Positions 14,631 to 22,017 of a DNA stretch of 22,017 nt are shown one piece after another; the first letter of the stretch is position 1, and every line of letters begins with the position of its first letter. The position numbers and the translations under genes were made by a program. The notes beneath the pieces are model-generated. The model saw only the letters and a list, made by a program, of their open reading frames with translations. It did not search any database and was not told the DNA's origin. The DNA comes from Pseudomonas sp. (GTDB lineage Bacteria > Pseudomonadota > Gammaproteobacteria > Pseudomonadales > Pseudomonadaceae): contig JAQZAY010000022.1 in NCBI GenBank assembly GCA_029239415.1, forward strand, positions 1 to 22,017. The letters run 5' to 3'.

Positions 14631-15637
14631 CAACGCAGTACCTCCATATGAACATCAGCTGCCGAGAAGCGGGCGAATGCCGCCTCCATGTCGCCGCCGG
14701 TGACGGCCAGGGTCAGTTGCCCATACGGGGTGTCCTTGATGCGGTCGATGCGGCCGGCGAGGATGCTGTAGTCCACGCCGGTTTCACGGGCCACGGTGCC
14801 CAGCAGTGGCGCGTAGGTGGCTTCACCCTGGAAGGTCAGGCGCACGATGCGCCCTGGCACATGGGCGAAGTCGTCGCGCTGCTCGGCTTCGTCAACCTGC
14901 TCGTCCTCCTGGACAAAGCGCCGGGTGGTCGGGTGCTGAGGGTGCAGGAACACATCGGCCACCGGTCCCTGCTCGACGATCTGCCCCGCGTCCATCACTG
15001 CCACGCGGTCGCAGACCCGGCGGATCACGTCCATTTCATGGGTGATCAACACGATGGTCAGCTTCAGTTCGCGGTTGATCTCGGCCAGCAACTGCAGCAC
15101 CGAGGCCGTGGTCTGCGGGTCGAGGGCACTGGTCGCCTCGTCGCACAGCAGGATCTTCGGCCGCGTGGCCAGTGCACGGGCAATGCCGACGCGCTGCTTC
15201 TGGCCGCCCGAGAGCTGGGCCGGGTACTTGCTGGCGTGCTCGCTCAGGCCGACCCGGTCCAGCAGCTCGTTGACGCGCTGGTCGATCTCGGCGCGCGATA
15301 GCCTGGCAGCCAGGATCAGCGGCAAGGCCACGTTGTCGGCGACGGTCTTGGAGGCCAGCAGGTTGAAGTGCTGGAAGATCATCCCGACTTGCTGGCGAAA
15401 GCCGCGCAAATCGTTGGCATCGAAGGCGGTGACATCTTCGCCGTCGACGATGATCCTGCCGCCGCTTGGCGCCTCGAGACGGTTGATCAGGCGCAGCAGG
15501 GTACTTTTGCCTGCGCCGGAATGGCCGATCAGGCCGAAGACCTGGCCGTTCTCGACGGTCAGGCTGGTCGGGTGCAGGGCGGGGATATCCCTACCGGCGA
15601 CGCGGTAGGTCTTATGGACATTTTGAAACTCGATCAC
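14630..15637 (-). CDS. metN: Methionine ABC transporter ATP-binding protein MetN
   Basis: A 335-residue ATPase powering the importer from the cytosol. Walker A GHSGAGKS is at 38-45, Q-loop Gln89 in FQHFNLL, signature LSGGQKQR at 142-149, Walker [13 protein letters not shown] at 162-173 and switch His200 ([10 protein letters not shown]). After the nucleotide-binding domain comes a C-terminal NIL-type domain (about 255-335), which in MetN binds methionine and closes the transporter when methionine is plentiful. Start: GTG at 15637, with AAGG on the coding strand seven bases upstream, directly before [10 protein letters not shown]. It is the first gene of the operon and is divergent from katE across about 220 bases. 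I saw no S-adenosylmethionine riboswitch there. Confidence 0.94.
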   Translation of the reverse strand: MIEFQNVHKTYRVAGRDIPALHPTSLTVENGQVFGLIGHSGAGKSTLLRLINRLEAPSGGRIIVDGEDVTAFDANDLRGFRQQVGMIFQHFNLLASKTVADNVALPLILAARLSRAEIDQRVNELLDRVGLSEHASKYPAQLSGGQKQRVGIARALATRPKILLCDEATSALDPQTTASVLQLLAEINRELKLTIVLITHEMDVIRRVCDRVAVMDAGQIVEQGPVADVFLHPQHPTTRRFVQEDEQVDEAEQRDDFAHVPGRIVRLTFQGEATYAPLLGTVARETGVDYSILAGRIDRIKDTPYGQLTLAVTGGDMEAAFARFSAADVHMEVLR

Positions 15638-15858
15638 TTAGCGAACCTTGTGGGGCGCATGAATTAGGGTCAGCGGTTAGCCGGGTCGCGCATTTTAGCC
15701 TTTTCGTATAGCAGTTCTTAGCATTTATTTCGTAATTGCCCTTTGCAACGGGCATGACGCGACAACTGGCAATCCGAATTGAACGCTCTGCAACGCCTTT
15801 CTGTCACTAGCAGGACAAGCCCTGACCGGGCGCCCTGATGACTGATGAGGACCGGACC

Positions 15859-18003
15859 ATGCCCAGCAACAAGACCGATGCGCCCAAGGAAAGCCAACTC
15901 GCCGGAACCCAGACCCCGGACCGTGCCAACGTCAATGCCAAGCTGCAGAGCCTGGAGGATGTGCGCAGCGACGCCACCGGCGAGGCCTTGCGCACCAACC
16001 AGGGCGTGAAGATTTCCGACAACCAGAACACGCTGAAGGCTGGCGCGCGCGGACCCTCGCTGCTCGAAGACTTCATCATGCGCGAGAAGATCACCCACTT
16101 CGACCATGAGCGCATCCCAGAGCGTATCGTCCATGCCCGGGGTACGGGTGCCCATGGTTTTTTCCAGAGCTACGGTAACCATGCCCAGCTGACCAAGGCC
16201 GGTTTCCTGCAGGATCCGCAGAAGATCACCCCGGTCTTCGTGCGTTTCTCCACCGTGCAGGGCCCACGGGGCTCGGGCGACACCGTGCGCGACGTGCGTG
16301 GCTTCGCCACCAAGTTCTATACCGACGAAGGTATCTTCGACCTGGTCGGCAACAACATGCCGGTGTTCTTCATCCAGGATGCAATCAAGTTTCCCGATTT
16401 CGTCCACGCGGTAAAACCCGAGCCGCATAACGAGATTCCCACGGGCGGTTCGGCCCACGATACCTTCTGGGACTTCGTTTCGCTGGTACCGGAATCGGCG
16501 CACATGGTGATCTGGGCAATGTCCGACAGGGCCATCCCGCGCAGCCTGCGGATGATGGAAGGCTTTGGCGTGCACACCTTCCGCCTGGTCAACGCCGAAG
16601 GAGTGGCATCGTTCGTCAAATTCCACTGGAAGCCCAAGCAGGGCGTGCACTCGGTATTGTGGGACGAGGCGCAGAAGCTGGCAGGCAAGGACACCGACTA
16701 TCATCGTCGCGACCTGTGGGAGGCGATCGAGACCGGCCATTATCCGGAGTGGGAGCTGGGCGTGCAGATCGTGCCCGAGGCCGATGAGCACAAGTTCGAC
16801 TTCGACCTGCTCGACCCGACCAAGATCATCCCTGAAGAGCTGGTGCCGGTAACGCCGCTGGGCAAGATGGTGCTCAACCGCAACCCGGACAACTTCTTTG
16901 CCGAAGTCGAGCAGATCGCATTCTGCCCTGGCCATATCGTGCCGGGCATCGACTTCACCAACGACCCGCTGCTGCAGGGCCGGCTGTTCTCCTATACCGA
17001 CACCCAGATCAGCCGCCTGGGCGGCCCGAACTTCCACGAGATCCCGATCAACCGCCCACTGGCGCCCAACCACAATGGCCAGCGCGATGGCATGCACCGC
17101 ATGCGCATCGACCTGGGGCGCGCCGCCTATGAACCGAACTCGATCGATGGGGGCTGGCCGAAGGAAACCCCGGCAGGCCCGCAGGACGGCGGTTTCGAGA
17201 CCTACCAGGAACGCGTCGACGCGCACAAGATCCGCCAGCGCAGCGAATCGTTCGGCGATCACTTCTCGCAGGCGCGGCTGTTCTTCCAGAGCATGAGCCC
17301 CAACGAGCAACAGCACATCATCAATGCCTACAGCTTCGAGCTGGGCAAGGTCGAGCGCGAGCACATCCGCGCACGCCAGGTGAACGAGATCCTCGCCAAC
17401 ATCGACCTGGACCTGGCAGCCGCCGTCGCGGCCAACCTTGGCCTGCCTGCGCCGACCAGCGGAACGGTGCAGGTACCGACGCCGACACTGACCCAGTCGC
17501 CGGCCCTGAGCCAGATGAACCACCCAGGTACCATTGGCATCAGTGGGCGCAAGATTGCCGTGCTGGTGGCCGATGGCGTGGAGGGCGCGAGCGTAGACCG
17601 ACTGGTCAAGGCCATGCAGGCCGAGCGCGCCCAGCCGTTGCTGCTGGGCCCGACCTCGGCGCCAGTGAAAACGGCCGACGGCCAGGTGCTGAAGGTCGAT
17701 GCCTCGATGGAAGGCATGCCCTCGGTAATGTTCGACGGGGTACTGCTGCCTGCGGGCGACCAGGCACTGGAGGCCGTGGGCAAGAGTGGCCTGGCTGTAC
17801 ACTTCCTGCTCGAAGCCTACAAGCACCTCAAGCCCCTGGCCCTGCCTGCGGCGGCCAAGCCGCTGCTCGACAGGATTGGCCTGGCCGCGGACAAGGGCTT
17901 GCTGCTAGGGGATGACCAGGCAGCCATCGATGCCTTCATCAAGGCCGTGGAACAGCATCGGGTATGGGAGCGGGAGGCAGCGGCGGAGGCGATCCCGGCC
18001 TGA
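15859..18003 (+). CDS. katE: Large-subunit (clade 2) catalase HPII
   Basis: A 714-residue monofunctional heme catalase breaking hydrogen peroxide into water and oxygen. By constant offset from E. coli HPII (36 residues), the catalytic His128 is His92 ([10 protein letters not shown]), Asn201 is Asn165 and the heme ligand Tyr415 is Tyr379 ([10 protein letters not shown]). The catalase core runs to about 530. A flavodoxin/PfpI-like C-terminal domain (about 555-705, starting [14 protein letters not shown]) marks the large-subunit class. HPII's His392, which cross-links to the heme-ligand tyrosine, is Cys356 here (FCPGHIVPG). Start: ATG 15859 with TGAGGA at 15846-15851; an in-frame ATG at 15838 has no such site. 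It is usually a stationary-phase enzyme; I saw no clear RpoS -10 element upstream. Confidence 0.95.
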   Translation: MPSNKTDAPKESQLAGTQTPDRANVNAKLQSLEDVRSDATGEALRTNQGVKISDNQNTLKAGARGPSLLEDFIMREKITHFDHERIPERIVHARGTGAHGFFQSYGNHAQLTKAGFLQDPQKITPVFVRFSTVQGPRGSGDTVRDVRGFATKFYTDEGIFDLVGNNMPVFFIQDAIKFPDFVHAVKPEPHNEIPTGGSAHDTFWDFVSLVPESAHMVIWAMSDRAIPRSLRMMEGFGVHTFRLVNAEGVASFVKFHWKPKQGVHSVLWDEAQKLAGKDTDYHRRDLWEAIETGHYPEWELGVQIVPEADEHKFDFDLLDPTKIIPEELVPVTPLGKMVLNRNPDNFFAEVEQIAFCPGHIVPGIDFTNDPLLQGRLFSYTDTQISRLGGPNFHEIPINRPLAPNHNGQRDGMHRMRIDLGRAAYEPNSIDGGWPKETPAGPQDGGFETYQERVDAHKIRQRSESFGDHFSQARLFFQSMSPNEQQHIINAYSFELGKVEREHIRARQVNEILANIDLDLAAAVAANLGLPAPTSGTVQVPTPTLTQSPALSQMNHPGTIGISGRKIAVLVADGVEGASVDRLVKAMQAERAQPLLLGPTSAPVKTADGQVLKVDASMEGMPSVMFDGVLLPAGDQALEAVGKSGLAVHFLLEAYKHLKPLALPAAAKPLLDRIGLAADKGLLLGDDQAAIDAFIKAVEQHRVWEREAAAEAIPA

Positions 18004-18016
18004 CACTGCGGGGGCA

Positions 18017-18065
18017 TTCGCTGGCAAGTCGGAGCGCCGAACCGCAGCTCCGACTTGCCAGCGAA
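18017..18065. repeat. REP-like long palindrome between katE and the lipoprotein gene
   Basis: TTCGCTGGCAAGTCGGAGC (18017-18035) is exactly complementary to GCTCCGACTTGCCAGCGAA (18047-18065), a 19-pair stem with the 11-base loop GCCGAACCGCA. It sits between two convergent genes and can serve as a two-way transcription end. Its loop and inner stem match the element at the right edge of the window, so it appears to be a member of a dispersed repeat family. Confidence 0.8.
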
Positions 18066-18103
18066 GAGGCCGACATGACTTGCAAAATTGCTAACGGCCT
18101 ACC

Positions 18104-18820
18104 CTACTCCGCCCGATGCGGAATCAACACCACCTGCGCCGGCAGCGACCGTTGGACCTCATGGCGCTGCACCAGCTCGAATTCGTCATCCAGCCTGCTC
18201 ACCCGCTTGTCCAGCAGGGTCTTCAACCAGGGCGCGTCCTGTGTGCGCGGCACCTGGAACACGACTTCACATCGATAATTGACCACGTCTGCCGCGATGT
18301 CGTCGAGCTGGCGACGCATATCGGCGATCTGCGTGGTCTCCAGAGCAATCACCGTGCTCGGTGCGGTGGGGTCGATCAGCCGGGCCGCTGGCCTGGCCTC
18401 GGCCGCTTTCAACGCCGCTTCGGCTTTTTCCAGTTCCACCTTGCGTGCCTGGCTGATGGCGCCATTGACACCGCCGGTCAAGGCAGGCGCCTGCGGCATC
18501 AGCACTCGAGCCCGGGCCAGGGCAGTGGCGGCGGCATTGACGTCGCCCTTCTGCAGCACGATCTGGCTGCGTTGCAGGTAGGCTTCGGCCAGCTGACGCT
18601 GGTATTGCTCCAGGCGCTGGTCGTCCGGGGACTGGGCCTGCAGGCGGGTGAGCTGGTCTTCGGCGGTGGCCAGCTCGTTGCTGGCGATGGTCTGCTCCAG
18701 TTGTTGCCATGCATCGGGCTGGGCCGGGACGGACGCCTGCTCGACCGGGGTACTGGAGCACGCAGCCAGGATCAGGGAAAACGCGGCAAGGAGCAGATAA
18801 CGTGAGGCGAACGGCTTCAT
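18104..18820 (-). CDS. Predicted lipoprotein of unknown function (PA5502-like by position)
   Basis: A 238-residue protein with a lipoprotein signal: hydrophobic stretch followed by LAAC with Cys21, then SSTPVEQ. Serine at +2 fits sorting to the outer membrane. The middle (about 35-145) is helical and alanine/glutamine-rich with TPR-like spacing (QLEQTIASNELATAEDQL, then AEAYLQRSQIVLQKGDVNAAATALARARVLMP). A C-terminal domain (about 165-238) may be beta-rich. Function is unknown; TPR-like lipoproteins often scaffold envelope complexes. The same gene sits beside znuB in P. aeruginosa (PA5502), from memory. Start: ATG 18820 with an AGGA/GAGAG-rich stretch upstream. A putative terminator separates it from znuB. 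Confidence 0.85.
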   Translation of the reverse strand: MKPFASRYLLLAAFSLILAACSSTPVEQASVPAQPDAWQQLEQTIASNELATAEDQLTRLQAQSPDDQRLEQYQRQLAEAYLQRSQIVLQKGDVNAAATALARARVLMPQAPALTGGVNGAISQARKVELEKAEAALKAAEARPAARLIDPTAPSTVIALETTQIADMRRQLDDIAADVVNYRCEVVFQVPRTQDAPWLKTLLDKRVSRLDDEFELVQRHEVQRSLPAQVVLIPHRAE

Positions 18821-18842
18821 TCCTGCAACTCTCTATGTGCGC

Positions 18843-18876
18843 AAAAAACGAGCCAGTCTACACCGAGGCGGGCTCG
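18843..18876 (-). terminator. Second candidate terminator, upstream of the lipoprotein gene
   Basis: On the minus strand, CGAGCC (18876-18871) pairs with GGCTCG (18854-18849) around a 16-base loop and is followed by six T residues (18848-18843). It lies just before the lipoprotein start and behind the znuB terminator, so it may back up that terminator or act in the lipoprotein leader. Confidence 0.45.
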
Positions 18877-18907
18877 CTCGAAATAAGTCTTACAGACTCT
18901 CTGGCCT

Positions 18908-18944
18908 GGAAAAGGTTGCAGGGTGCGCCAGGTGCGCACCCTGC
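18908..18944 (-). terminator. Rho-independent terminator of the zur-znuC-znuB operon
   Basis: GCAGGGTGCGC (18918-18928) and GCGCACCCTGC (18934-18944) form an 11-pair GC-rich stem with a five-base loop, directly after the znuB stop codon (18947-18949). On the minus strand it is followed by AACCTTTTCC, a short T tract, as expected for an intrinsic terminator. Confidence 0.8.
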
Positions 18945-18946
18945 CC

Positions 18947-19729
18947 TCAGCGCTTGGGCAGCGCCAGGCTCAGCAAGAATAGCATCGCCGCGCAGACCAC
19001 GATCGAAGGACCTGCCGGGGTGTCCTTGAACCAGGAAAGGGCCAGGCCCCCGCAGACTGCCGTTACGCCGATCAGGCTCGCGCCCAGGGCCATCTGCTCG
19101 GGCGAGCGGGCGTGTCGTTGCGCGGCGGCGGCGGGAATGATCAGCAGCGAGGTGATCAGCAACACGCCGACGATCTTCATGGCGACCGCGATGACCACCG
19201 CGATCAGCAGCATCAGCGCCATCCGCAGCGCCGCCACCGGCAGGCCTTCGACCATGGCCAGTTCCTCGTGCACGGTGACCGCCAGCAGCGGTCGCCATAG
19301 CGCGGCCAGCATGACCAGTACCAGCGCGCTGCCACCCAGGATCCAGCCCAGGTCCCCGGGGCTGATGGCTAGCAGGTCGCCAAACAGGTAGGCCATCAGG
19401 TCGATCCGCACATCGTGCATGAAGCTCAGCACCACCAGGCCCAGCGACAGGGTACTCGGCGCCAGGATGCCCAGCAGGGTGTCGGAGGCCAGCGGCTGGC
19501 GTTGCTGCAGCGTCACCAGCAGGATCGCCAGCAGCAGGCAGCCGACGGTCACCGCCAATGCCGGGCTTACGTCCAGCACGAAGCCCAGGGCCACCCCGAG
19601 CAGTGCCGCGTGGGACAAGGTATCGCCAAAGTAGGCCATGCGCCGCCAGACCACGAACGATCCCAGCGGGCCGGCCACCAGTGCCAGGGCCAGGCCTGCA
19701 AGCAGGGCGTAAAGAAGAAAATCAGCCAT
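18947..19729 (-). CDS. znuB: Zinc ABC transporter permease ZnuB
   Basis: A 260-residue inner-membrane protein with about seven to eight helices, of the ABC-3 permease family that imports zinc or manganese. Family segments are clear: [30 protein letters not shown] near the N-terminus, then [14 protein letters not shown] and [20 protein letters not shown] late. Start: ATG at 19729. A longer frame upstream would overlap znuC's His-rich end and is not credible. The chosen start overlaps the znuC stop by eight bases, so translation is probably coupled. It pairs with ZnuC (ATPase) and the divergently encoded ZnuA. Confidence 0.95.
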   Translation of the reverse strand: MADFLLYALLAGLALALVAGPLGSFVVWRRMAYFGDTLSHAALLGVALGFVLDVSPALAVTVGCLLLAILLVTLQQRQPLASDTLLGILAPSTLSLGLVVLSFMHDVRIDLMAYLFGDLLAISPGDLGWILGGSALVLVMLAALWRPLLAVTVHEELAMVEGLPVAALRMALMLLIAVVIAVAMKIVGVLLITSLLIIPAAAAQRHARSPEQMALGASLIGVTAVCGGLALSWFKDTPAGPSIVVCAAMLFLLSLALPKR

Positions 19730-20501
19730 GCTTGCAGTGCTCTCCGTGAACATGGGGGCCCTGCCCGGGCGCGACCACGGAACCATGCAGGTCGTGGCTG
19801 TGGTCATGGTGGTGGTGGTAGACGGCCAGCGTTGCGGCGTTGTTGCCGAACAGCTCGACAAAGGCGGGGTCGCCGCTGACTTGCTCCGGGTGCCCCGAAC
19901 AGCACACGTGGCGGTTCAGGCAGACCACCTGGTCGGTGGTGCTCATGACCAGGTGCAGGTCGTGGGACACCATCAGCACGCCGCAGCCGTGGCGATCGCG
20001 CAGGCGGGTGATCAGGCCGTACAGCTCGGATTGCCCGGCGACATCGACGCCTTGCACTGGCTCGTCGAGTACCAACAGCTGCGGCTTGCGCAGCAGGGCG
20101 CGGGCCAGCAGCACGCGTTGCATCTCGCCACCGGACACGGTCTGCACCGGGCTGTCGATGACGTGCTCGGCACCGACTTCCCTGAGCGCGGCCAGAACAG
20201 CCGCACGGTCCACGCCCGGGACCAGGCGCAGGAAACGCAGTACCGACAGCGGCAAGGTCGCATCGACCTGGATCTTCTGCGGCATGTAGCCAATGCGCAG
20301 GCGCGGCTTGCGCCAGACACTGCCCCGCTGCGGCTTGAGCAGGCCGAGCACGGCCTTGACCAGAGTGGTCTTGCCTGCGCCGTTGGGCCCGATCAGGGTG
20401 ACGATCTGCCCGGGTGCGACACTCAGGTCGATGCTGTCGAGCACCGCTTCCCCAGCATACGTCACGCCGACCTGTTGGAGTCGGATCAGCGCATCGCTCA
20501 T
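19722..20501 (-). CDS. znuC: Zinc ABC transporter ATP-binding protein ZnuC
   Basis: A 259-residue ATPase energising zinc import. Walker A GPNGAGKT is at 38-45, signature VSGGE at 122-126, Walker B LLVLDEP at 142-148 and switch His180 (VSHDLH). The C-terminus ends with a His-rich tail (229-258, eleven histidines, opening [12 protein letters not shown]), a probable zinc-binding or sensing extension also seen in other ZnuC proteins. Start: ATG 20501, overlapping the zur stop codon by four bases (ATGA). A longer upstream frame is only a shadow across zur. Confidence 0.95.
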   Translation of the reverse strand: MSDALIRLQQVGVTYAGEAVLDSIDLSVAPGQIVTLIGPNGAGKTTLVKAVLGLLKPQRGSVWRKPRLRIGYMPQKIQVDATLPLSVLRFLRLVPGVDRAAVLAALREVGAEHVIDSPVQTVSGGEMQRVLLARALLRKPQLLVLDEPVQGVDVAGQSELYGLITRLRDRHGCGVLMVSHDLHLVMSTTDQVVCLNRHVCCSGHPEQVSGDPAFVELFGNNAATLAVYHHHHDHSHDLHGSVVAPGQGPHVHGEHCKHG

Positions 20502-20983
20502 GCAGCGCTCCGGCAGTTGCCGCACAGGCCGACCACTTCGACGGTCTGCGCCTCGACGGTGAAGCCGACGGTGCGGGCGCTCGCCAGGATCGCATCGCTG
20601 ATGCTCGCCTGCTCCAGTTCGACGGCCACGTGGCACTCGCGGCAGATCAGGAACTGGCTCTGGTGCGAATGCTCTGGATGGCTGCAGCCGATGAAGGCGT
20701 TGAGCGAGGCGATGCGGTGGACCAAGCCATTTTCCAGGAGGAAATCGAGCGCTCGGTAGACGGTCGGCGGCGCGGCGCGGCGCCCGTCCTGCTCGCTCAG
20801 CACCGCCAGGATATCGTAGGCCCCCAGTGGCTTGTGGCTCTGCCAGACCAGCTCCAGCACACGACGGCGCAGGGCGGTCAGGCGCAGGCCCAGGCGTGCG
20901 CAAATGGCATCGGCCTCGGTCAGCGCACTGTGGACGCAACGGGAGTGATCATGGGGGCGATGAGCCAGATGGGTGATAGACAT
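20498..20983 (-). CDS. zur: Zinc uptake regulator Zur (Fur family)
   Basis: This 161-residue repressor of zinc uptake has a winged-helix domain (about 30-90, with [13 protein letters not shown] and [11 protein letters not shown] as the DNA-recognition region) and a C-terminal dimerisation domain. Structural zinc cysteines occur as CREC (114-117) and CGNC (154-157); the HPEHSHQ segment (103-109) supplies further ligands as in Fur-family sensors. Its position at the head of the znuC-znuB operon and opposite znuA identifies it as Zur rather than Fur. In P. aeruginosa the equivalent is np20/zur. Start: ATG 20983. It is likely autoregulated through the operator at about 21010-21022. Confidence 0.94.
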   Translation of the reverse strand: MSITHLAHRPHDHSRCVHSALTEADAICARLGLRLTALRRRVLELVWQSHKPLGAYDILAVLSEQDGRRAAPPTVYRALDFLLENGLVHRIASLNAFIGCSHPEHSHQSQFLICRECHVAVELEQASISDAILASARTVGFTVEAQTVEVVGLCGNCRSAA

Positions 20984-21004
20984 GGGCAGCGACGGTTCTG
21001 GATG

Positions 21005-21027
21005 GAGACGTTATTATGTTACCTGTT
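21005..21027. promoter_or_regulatory. Candidate Zur operator with overlapping divergent promoters
   Basis: GTTATTATGTTAC (21010-21022) partly matches the Zur box core (GTTATANTATAAC), agreeing at about nine of thirteen positions, with imperfect symmetry. TATTAT (21012-21017) could be a -10 for znuA, and the opposite strand offers CATAAT (21018-21013) for zur. A bound repressor would close both promoters. It sits midway between the zur start and the znuA start, as known for other znu loci. Confidence 0.6.
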
Positions 21028-21049
21028 TCTGACCTGCAGAGTGTTCATC

Positions 21050-21967
21050 GTGACCCGATTGCTAGCCCTTTTTGTCGCATTCGCCGCCTTCGCCGGTGTG
21101 AGCCAGGCGCAGGCCGAGGTGCGTGTACTGACCAGCATCAAGCCGCTTCAACAGATCGCCGCCGCGGTACAGGAGGGGGTCGGCAGTCCCGATGTCCTGT
21201 TGCCGCCGGGCGCCTCGCCGCACCATTACGCACTGCGTCCATCCGACGTACGGCGCGTGAGCCAGGTCGACCTGCTGTACTGGATCGGCCCCGACATGGA
21301 AGGCTTCCTGCCTCGCGTGCTGGGCAACCGGAGCAAGCCCAGCGTAGCCGTGCAGGACTTGCCAGGCCTGCAACTGCGCCATTTCGGCGAAGACAGCCAC
21401 TCGCATGACGAGGGCGCCGACGAGCATGATCATGACCATCGTCCCGGCAGCCTGGATGCCCACCTGTGGTTGTCATCGGTGAATGCGCGGGTGATCGCGG
21501 CGAAGATGGCGGCCGACCTGGTCGCCGCCGATCCAGCCAATGCCGCGCGCTACCAGTCCAACCTCAAGGCTTTCGGCGAGCGTCTTGATGCTCTGGACCA
21601 GCGCATCAAGGCACGGATCGCGGGTATCGCCCACAAGCCCTACTTCGTGTTCCACGAGGCTTTCGATTACTTCGAGGCGGCCTATGGCCTCGAGCACGCC
21701 GGCGTGTTCAGCGTGGCCGCTGAAGTACAGCCCGGCGCGCAGCATGTGGCCGCCATGCGCAAGCGCCTGCAGGAAGTGGGCAAGACCTGCGTGTTCAGCG
21801 AGCCGCCGCTACGCCCGCGCCTGGCCGAGACGCTGGTGGCGGGGTTGCCGGTGAAACTGGCCGAGCTGGACGCGCTGGGCGGGACCGAGGCGGCGAGCGC
21901 CCGGGGCTATGAGCAGTTGCTGGAGAAGCTGGGCGACGACCTGGCCGGCTGTCTGGAGCAGTTGTAA
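21050..21967 (+). CDS. znuA: Zinc ABC transporter periplasmic binding protein ZnuA
   Basis: A 305-residue zinc-capture protein. The signal peptide ends at AQA|EV (residue 22). Zinc ligands are expected at His59 (SPHHYALRPSD), His138 (DAHLWLS) and His202 (FHEAFDYF). A His/Asp-rich loop (116-130, HSHDEGADEHDHDH) is the usual metal-capturing insert of ZnuA, and Cys247 and Cys301 can form the family's disulfide. Start: I choose GTG at 21050 (TRLLALFVAFAAF); GTG at 21041 would add three residues. An in-frame ATG at 21002 would place the Zur operator inside the gene and lengthen the signal peptide oddly. The ribosome site is weak (AGAG at 21038-21041). Confidence 0.94.
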   Translation: MTRLLALFVAFAAFAGVSQAQAEVRVLTSIKPLQQIAAAVQEGVGSPDVLLPPGASPHHYALRPSDVRRVSQVDLLYWIGPDMEGFLPRVLGNRSKPSVAVQDLPGLQLRHFGEDSHSHDEGADEHDHDHRPGSLDAHLWLSSVNARVIAAKMAADLVAADPANAARYQSNLKAFGERLDALDQRIKARIAGIAHKPYFVFHEAFDYFEAAYGLEHAGVFSVAAEVQPGAQHVAAMRKRLQEVGKTCVFSEPPLRPRLAETLVAGLPVKLAELDALGGTEAASARGYEQLLEKLGDDLAGCLEQL

Positions 21968-21982
21968 GGGTTGCGGGCCTGT

Positions 21983-22017
21983 GGCGGGCAAGCAGGAGCG
22001 TCGAACCGCCGCTCCTG
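21983..22017. repeat. REP-like palindrome after znuA, cut by the window edge
   Basis: CAGGAGC (21993-21999) pairs with GCTCCTG (22011-22017) around the 11-base loop GTCGAACCGCC. GGCGGGCAAG (21983-21992) upstream of the first arm presumably has its complement beyond the edge. Loop length and sequence match the element at 18017-18065. Confidence 0.7.

Noticed and set aside
15838..15858. ATG at 15838 as the katE start
   Set aside because: It adds seven residues without a ribosome site, whereas ATG 15859 has TGAGGA at proper spacing.
15638..15858. S-adenosylmethionine riboswitch upstream of metN
   Set aside because: I looked for a long multi-stem leader with a terminator on the minus strand and found only a short dyad (TGCCC at 15737-15741 with GGGCA at 15750-15754). 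Nothing resembles a known SAM class.
15718..17826. 702-codon minus-strand frame opposite katE
   Set aside because: It is striking in length but entirely antisense to a full-length catalase with all catalytic residues; length is expected from third-position GC bias.

Overview
The window reads as a stretch of chromosome from a Pseudomonas of the P. putida group. It is GC-rich, its protein sequences are typically pseudomonad, and the gene order (carbonic anhydrase, SulP transporter, aa3/caa3 cytochrome oxidase cluster, metNIQ, katE, lipoprotein, znuBC-zur, znuA) matches what I recall for P. putida. P. aeruginosa has the same blocks in two separate places. I see no phage, insertion sequence, tRNA, rRNA or CRISPR, so this is mostly conserved core genome. 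The unusual signals are in the intergenic DNA and in one missing gene.

Layout. 1-533 is the C-terminal end of an M3-type metallopeptidase. 600-1658 is a PA0069-family radical SAM protein preceded by a textbook LexA (SOS) box that swallows the apparent upstream ATG. 1977-2696 and 2882-4417 are a beta-carbonic anhydrase and a SulP-type anion transporter, with a long, structured leader in front and several hairpins between them. 4498-5139 (minus strand) is an uncharacterised helical protein. 5507-13010 is the cytochrome c oxidase cluster: coxB (CuA plus fused cytochrome c), coxA, ctaG, coxC, a small antisense two-helix membrane protein, surf1, a membrane-anchored CxxxC protein, ctaA and sco. An RpoS-like -10 element (CTATACT) lies upstream of coxB. 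The heme O synthase gene ctaB, usually found between ctaA and sco in pseudomonads, is absent.

13151-15637 (minus) is a methionine ABC importer (metN-metI-metQ). katE (15859-18003, plus) is a large-subunit catalase with a C-terminal flavodoxin-like domain. 18104-18820 (minus) is a lipoprotein. 18947-20983 (minus) is the zur-znuC-znuB zinc operon and 21050-21967 (plus) is the divergent znuA. A probable Zur operator with overlapping promoters lies between zur and znuA.

How the genes fit together. The cox cluster supplies the catalytic subunits, the copper chaperones (CtaG, Sco) and heme A synthesis for one terminal oxidase, probably used in stationary phase or starvation. KatE would be consistent with the same phase. 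The met and znu blocks are nutrient importers, the latter self-regulated by zinc through Zur. The ends of convergent genes carry strong inverted repeats. Two of them (18017-18065 and 21993-22017, the latter cut by the window edge) share an 11-base loop and look like copies of one REP-like element.
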